64,000 nucleotides of DNA from Phaeodactylum tricornutum CCAP 1055/1. Lineage: Eukaryota > Bacillariophyta > Bacillariophyceae > Surirellales > Neidiaceae. Location of the stretch: positions 511,394 through 575,393 of the forward strand of contig NC_011673.1 in NCBI RefSeq assembly GCF_000150955.2. The letters are read 5' to 3'. The stretch's first letter is position 1; each line of letters begins with the position of its first letter. The position numbers and the translations under genes were made by a program. The notes beneath the pieces were generated by a model. The model did not search any database. It was not told where the DNA came from and saw only the letters and a program-made list of their open reading frames with translations. Positions 60,398 through 64,000 of the stretch are shown in pieces.

Positions 60398-62539
60398 CTA
60401 AAAGCTAAGGTCATCCGTCTCCTGCTGTGTCTTTCTACCGCCAACCCTTTTGACGCATGTATGTTTATCTCTAGTCAACTTAGCGCCGCGGGCTTTGAGC
60501 GCTGGTTGCCCTTTGCGATAGACTGCCACATAGCTACACCCAACTATGAGGATAACTAGAGCCACAATGAGCACCCAAAAGCCAGCCGATAAGCTGAAGT
60601 CGTCATCGGAATTCATTGCTTCGCCAAGACGAGACAAGGCAATGGGAACGAAAAAATCCCCCGAGGTTTCCAAATCACGACCTCCACGAAGGTTGCGGCC
60701 ATCGAATGCAATCACAATCGTCCCTGATGCCAAAAGAGAGTCCGGCCGGCCTGACATAAAGAAAGTGGAGTCCACCGGTGTGCGAACTTGGCAGGACATT
60801 CCTGAGCAAAAGGCGCTTGTACCTGTAACACGAGTACCGGCATCGTCGATAACCACTGTATTGCTGCTACCTTGTCCCAAATTGAGGTTGCTGACACCAA
60901 GAAGGCGCGCCGTACTACTGGTGATGCACAAGCCCAGAACATCGCCCATTTCCAAAGGATCATTGATACACTTGCTATCTACATCGCAAGGACAGCCCTG
61001 AAGAAATTCAGTTTCGAAATTACCCCGTTCCACATTGGGAGAGCGAGAAGCATCAACGTTGGCAGCACTCGGTTGTACAGCCTCGGTCGGGCTTATCGTA
61101 GGAGACTCGCTGGATTGTTCCAGGTCAACTACACGGTCTCGCCAAACACAAGGAGAGTATTTTCCGCTGACGAAGCCCAGCACTGCGTTGCATTCCTCCT
61201 TGCTTATATCGGACTCATTGCTATGACGACAAACCCTCCGATCAAGAAAAGGGTCCACGCTGTCGGAAACTGGAAGCCCGCAAAAAGGGGTGGTGTCCTG
61301 AAATACCCTGACACTTCCCACGATATCCCGATCATCGTTGCGTTTCCGCATCGAACCCGACACAATCACGGATCCTCCAGCATTCATCGAAACATCATTC
61401 CCCCACCAATCAATAGTAGCATTGCCCAGTATAGTCTCAATCAGCCTATACGTGTTGATTTTTGTATCCCATTGATACACCTGAACCAAACCAGTAAAAC
61501 GTTCGTGGTGTAGACTGGTAATTGCAATTCGATTTCCATCGGCAGACAGCGCAAGAGCCCGACCGAACCGGTCGTTGTCGTCTTTCCCAAGTATTTCGTC
61601 CAGTTGAATCCATTGACTCGTTTCGTCAAGATCGTAAACGTGGACGGAGCCACGATTGGCACCGGCTATAGCTGAAGTTGGAGCGCCCACAATCAAAGTT
61701 GAGGACCGAATGGCAATCGAATATCCGAATTGACCATCAACAATAGCAGAATTGCCTACTATGTCTTTGCCCACTGTAGAAAAAAGGTTGGGTGTTGAGG
61801 TGGAGATCCGCACAACACGTATCATCCCGCGATTTGTGTGAGCGTTAGGGGATGAAATGGCTAGGACCAGCGTGGTGGGCTCCGAAGAAGTGTCCAACGA
61901 AATTTGGAATCCAAACCGATCTCCTGTATTGTCTCCAACGAAATCAGCCCATAGTGTCCAAACACCGCCATCACTGTCGAATTCGTAAACGTCAACTCGG
62001 CCGCGATTGCCGTCGAAGCGATCGCAACTAACGACCAACCAATTTTGAAACACTTCAACGTTGTCTCCTGGACAATTTTGAATGGGACTTTTAAAAATTG
62101 GTTCCATAGTGGACGTTTGGTAGAGCTGGATTGAACGATCGTCATGGCGAACCGCCAACGTGACACCGTCGGGGCTGAGAGAAAAGTAGTCCCCGAGTCC
62201 TTCGTCCTCGGTACCAAACAAGGCTTGATCCAAACTCCATGAGTCACCATCGTCTAGTCGTTGGTAAATCAGAATGGCACCGGCACCAGGAAGGGGTACC
62301 GCTGTGTTAGTGTCGACCAGATTGGACCATTCGTAGTCGAAATTTGGGGCGCCGACAGCCAAGATGCGACCGTTGTCGGAAATGGAAACCGCGGAACCAA
62401 AGTCGACACGGGCACGCTCATCGATTCCGGCTAGAGGACTGAAAATCTCTGAGCCAACTTGGTCGAAAGTATTGCTTTGGGTCTGAGGGAAAAAGATTCC
62501 GCTCAGCAAGACCAGCAAGGGATTGAGCTTCACGATCAT
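60398..62539 (-). CDS. FG-GAP beta-propeller surface protein, single-pass membrane
   Basis: 713 residues. The signal peptide MIVKLNPLLVLLSGIFFP is followed by about five to seven FG-GAP-like blades, e.g. FGSAVSISDNGRILAVGAPN, FGYSIAIRSSTLIVGAPTSA and FGRALALSADGNRIAITSLH, as in integrin alpha propellers. A Cys-rich region comes next (CGLPVSDSVDP ... SPCVW; CPCDVDSKC; FCSGMSCQV). A transmembrane helix near the end (GFWVLIVALVILIVGCSYVA) and a short basic tail finish the protein. Such secreted or surface propellers are common in diatoms; cell-surface adhesion or binding is a fair guess, not shown. No protease or kinase part is seen. It is convergent with the HA-repeat gene. Confidence 0.82.
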   Translation of the reverse strand: MIVKLNPLLVLLSGIFFPQTQSNTFDQVGSEIFSPLAGIDERARVDFGSAVSISDNGRILAVGAPNFDYEWSNLVDTNTAVPLPGAGAILIYQRLDDGDSWSLDQALFGTEDEGLGDYFSLSPDGVTLAVRHDDRSIQLYQTSTMEPIFKSPIQNCPGDNVEVFQNWLVVSCDRFDGNRGRVDVYEFDSDGGVWTLWADFVGDNTGDRFGFQISLDTSSEPTTLVLAISSPNAHTNRGMIRVVRISTSTPNLFSTVGKDIVGNSAIVDGQFGYSIAIRSSTLIVGAPTSAIAGANRGSVHVYDLDETSQWIQLDEILGKDDNDRFGRALALSADGNRIAITSLHHERFTGLVQVYQWDTKINTYRLIETILGNATIDWWGNDVSMNAGGSVIVSGSMRKRNDDRDIVGSVRVFQDTTPFCGLPVSDSVDPFLDRRVCRHSNESDISKEECNAVLGFVSGKYSPCVWRDRVVDLEQSSESPTISPTEAVQPSAANVDASRSPNVERGNFETEFLQGCPCDVDSKCINDPLEMGDVLGLCITSSTARLLGVSNLNLGQGSSNTVVIDDAGTRVTGTSAFCSGMSCQVRTPVDSTFFMSGRPDSLLASGTIVIAFDGRNLRGGRDLETSGDFFVPIALSRLGEAMNSDDDFSLSAGFWVLIVALVILIVGCSYVAVYRKGQPALKARGAKLTRDKHTCVKRVGGRKTQQETDDLSF

Positions 62540-63118
62540 TGTATTTAACTAGAACGATGTTCGAAGTGAAAGTCTTTTGGAGGCCAAGGAGATCGGAAAT
62601 GTGAGCTCTTGTCAATTCGAAGATGCCAAGAACGTGACCGAGACGTGCCGAAAAGTTAATGTTTTACATTTTAACTTCTCAAGTGTTCCCGTCGTCTGTT
62701 GTCAAAAGAGCGTAATACTGGCGTACACCAGCGCTATGGCGCAGAAAAATAGCTTCCATTGCGAAACTGCCTTCAAGACTGACGTATATCCTAACAGCGC
62801 TACGAACGGATTCGATTCCGGACACAATTTTGCATTAGTGTGTGCATACAATCAGCGTGTATGGATTGCGAAGCCTGTGAAGTTTCGAACGTGCAACGCG
62901 TTTCGCCAAGATGTTTTGGACCAAGAACGCTGGCGGACACCATTGTGTATTGCAGACATGAGTCCATCCTGTCGTTTCGGTCCCTGTGATGTAGACTGAT
63001 TTTCTGTGGTCTGTACGTCGAAAAGTGATCAATGTAACTGTAAATGCAACGTAACAACTCTAGGAATACGTTTGTGTCTACCTAATGTTAGTGGACCGCT
63101 ACTATTCATCGAAAAAAC
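62540..63118. other. Gene-free stretch between FG-GAP gene and right-edge gene
   Basis: 579 bases. A 140-codon forward frame (62577-62999) lacks recognisable content and is probably fortuitous. A GTAACTGTAA motif lies near 63034. Confidence 0.4.
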
Positions 63119-64000
63119 TTAGTCTTCAGTAGAATAGAAAGCACACTTGTTGGCTAAAAAGTTGGCGGAGCACGCCATGTAGATTCTCCCATTCCATGTT
63201 ATGGTAGACTTGGTGTCTTCGTCTCGTTCGGACAAAGGCTGAAGGGTAAAGTGACAAAGGCCATCCGCTTCCACTCGTTGTTCCCCGATTGTACGAATCG
63301 TTACGAGACTTTCGATCTTACGAGGCACCAGGCCCAATGGTTCACACAAGCGTTCGATGCCTTTCCATAATCGCTCAATTTCAAGAGCATCGTGCAAGAG
63401 CGGGACAGACTGCCATGAGGATGAAAATGTGTCGACAGTGAAGAAAGCACTGGGGTCCAACATCAAGAGATCGCCGATAGTTGCGACGATAGATCGCACA
63501 ACGCGGACATACTCAGCGAGGCCGTTTACAAATATCTGCAGAGCACTTTTGGTGAGATGTTTCTCGTCCGATGGTACAGACAAAGCTTCTTCCAGCAGGA
63601 GCACTGCTGTTTTTAGCTCATTTTTCACGATAGTAAAGCTCTGCTCCCAGAAAGTCGACGCCAGCCTGCAGCCGTCGATAGTTAACAGGGACAGAAGGTG
63701 TGCACAACGCTTTGCGCGATTCTGTCGCTCCTCACTCAATGGGATTTCCATTCCAATGTTTGCATCAAAACACTCCTCGAGATTAATGTGATGCTCCGGT
63801 GGCATCAGAGACCGTCGAATAGACTCAGGAAGCTGGTCTGATTGACGCGAAATGTGCTCCCTGATCAGCATAACTCTCTTTATTTCGGGTTCGCCAGATA
63901 TCGTGGTTGGGACATGAGTAGGGCACTCAGATGTAGTTTGATTGCCTATTGCGTCGGCAAATTCTCCAAAAGACTCAAAATCTTCAACTTCCGACCCGGA
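63119..64000 (-). CDS. Unknown protein, 3' part only (runs off right edge)
   Basis: The frame is open from the window end to a stop at 63119-63121: 293 codons with no need for an internal start. The visible part begins with an acidic-aromatic segment, EVEDFESFGEFADA, like the short phenylalanine motifs that bind clathrin adaptors. A helical domain follows (HLLSLLTIDGCRLASTFWEQ, LQIFVNGLAEYVRVVRSIVA) and then ERLWKGIERLCEPLGLVP before a beta-rich end. Aftiphilin, a clathrin-adaptor accessory protein, has similar acidic-Phe motifs, but the resemblance is too weak to name it. The N-terminus lies beyond the window. Confidence 0.6.
   Translation of the reverse strand, partial: SGSEVEDFESFGEFADAIGNQTTSECPTHVPTTISGEPEIKRVMLIREHISRQSDQLPESIRRSLMPPEHHINLEECFDANIGMEIPLSEERQNRAKRCAHLLSLLTIDGCRLASTFWEQSFTIVKNELKTAVLLLEEALSVPSDEKHLTKSALQIFVNGLAEYVRVVRSIVATIGDLLMLDPSAFFTVDTFSSSWQSVPLLHDALEIERLWKGIERLCEPLGLVPRKIESLVTIRTIGEQRVEADGLCHFTLQPLSERDEDTKSTITWNGRIYMACSANFLANKCAFYSTED

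Noticed and set aside
62577-62999. Forward frame of 140 codons
   Set aside because: No motif, signal or helical pattern; composition like the surrounding gap.

Overview
The window looks like nuclear DNA of a pennate diatom, most like Phaeodactylum tricornutum. The reasons are compact genes on both strands, mostly without introns, with the few introns short (66-87 nt, one of 187 nt) and GT-AG. Several proteins carry diatom-type plastid leaders (signal peptide plus an Ala-Phe junction). Diatom-typical families are present: an HSF-type factor, a DUF6824 protein, PPR-like proteins, FG-GAP surface proteins and a Ty1/copia (CoDi-type) LTR element. The species name is inference; no search was run.

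Layout. 0.1-12.7 kb: GMC oxidoreductase, SIL1-type ER nucleotide exchange factor, HSF-type factor, PPR-like organelle protein, APC-type (polyamine/amino acid) transporter and a small unknown. 13-19 kb: DUF6824 protein, plastid SufE-BolA fusion, metaxin-like GST-fold protein, TauD-type dioxygenase. 19.17-26.00 kb: a 6.8-kb copia element with near-identical 381-bp LTRs and a 5-bp target duplication, lying in what was a ~375-bp divergent promoter between the dioxygenase and a GH18 gene. 26-43 kb: GH18, SLC10-type transporter, six-exon HECT-type E3 ligase, PDZ protein with two 'GRE' helical modules, GlcNAc-type glycosyltransferase, plastid-type MATE transporter and a four-exon CPA2 antiporter. 43-50.6 kb is gene-poor: a ubiquitin-like segment, an LRR protein, a Cys-rich diatom-family protein, a decayed second copy of that family and a small secreted protein. 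50.6-64 kb: TLDc protein, ataxin-2 homologue with a 26-nt first coding exon, TTC1 homologue, a plastid-type protein with five helicase-associated-like repeats, an FG-GAP membrane protein and an unfinished gene at the right edge.

The genes do not form one pathway. They are ordinary housekeeping and transport genes, often as divergent pairs sharing 0.4-1.1 kb promoters. I found no CRISPR array, rRNA, tRNA or operon-like cluster. The most interesting signals are the retroelement in a bidirectional promoter, a motif TGACAGTG repeatedly placed in gene upstream regions, four copies of TTAACTGTAA within 355 bp before the LRR gene, the divergent HECT ligase with a Cys/His-rich middle region, the PDZ gene whose intron retention would swap its C-terminus, and the Cys-rich gene with its decayed copy 2.5 kb away.
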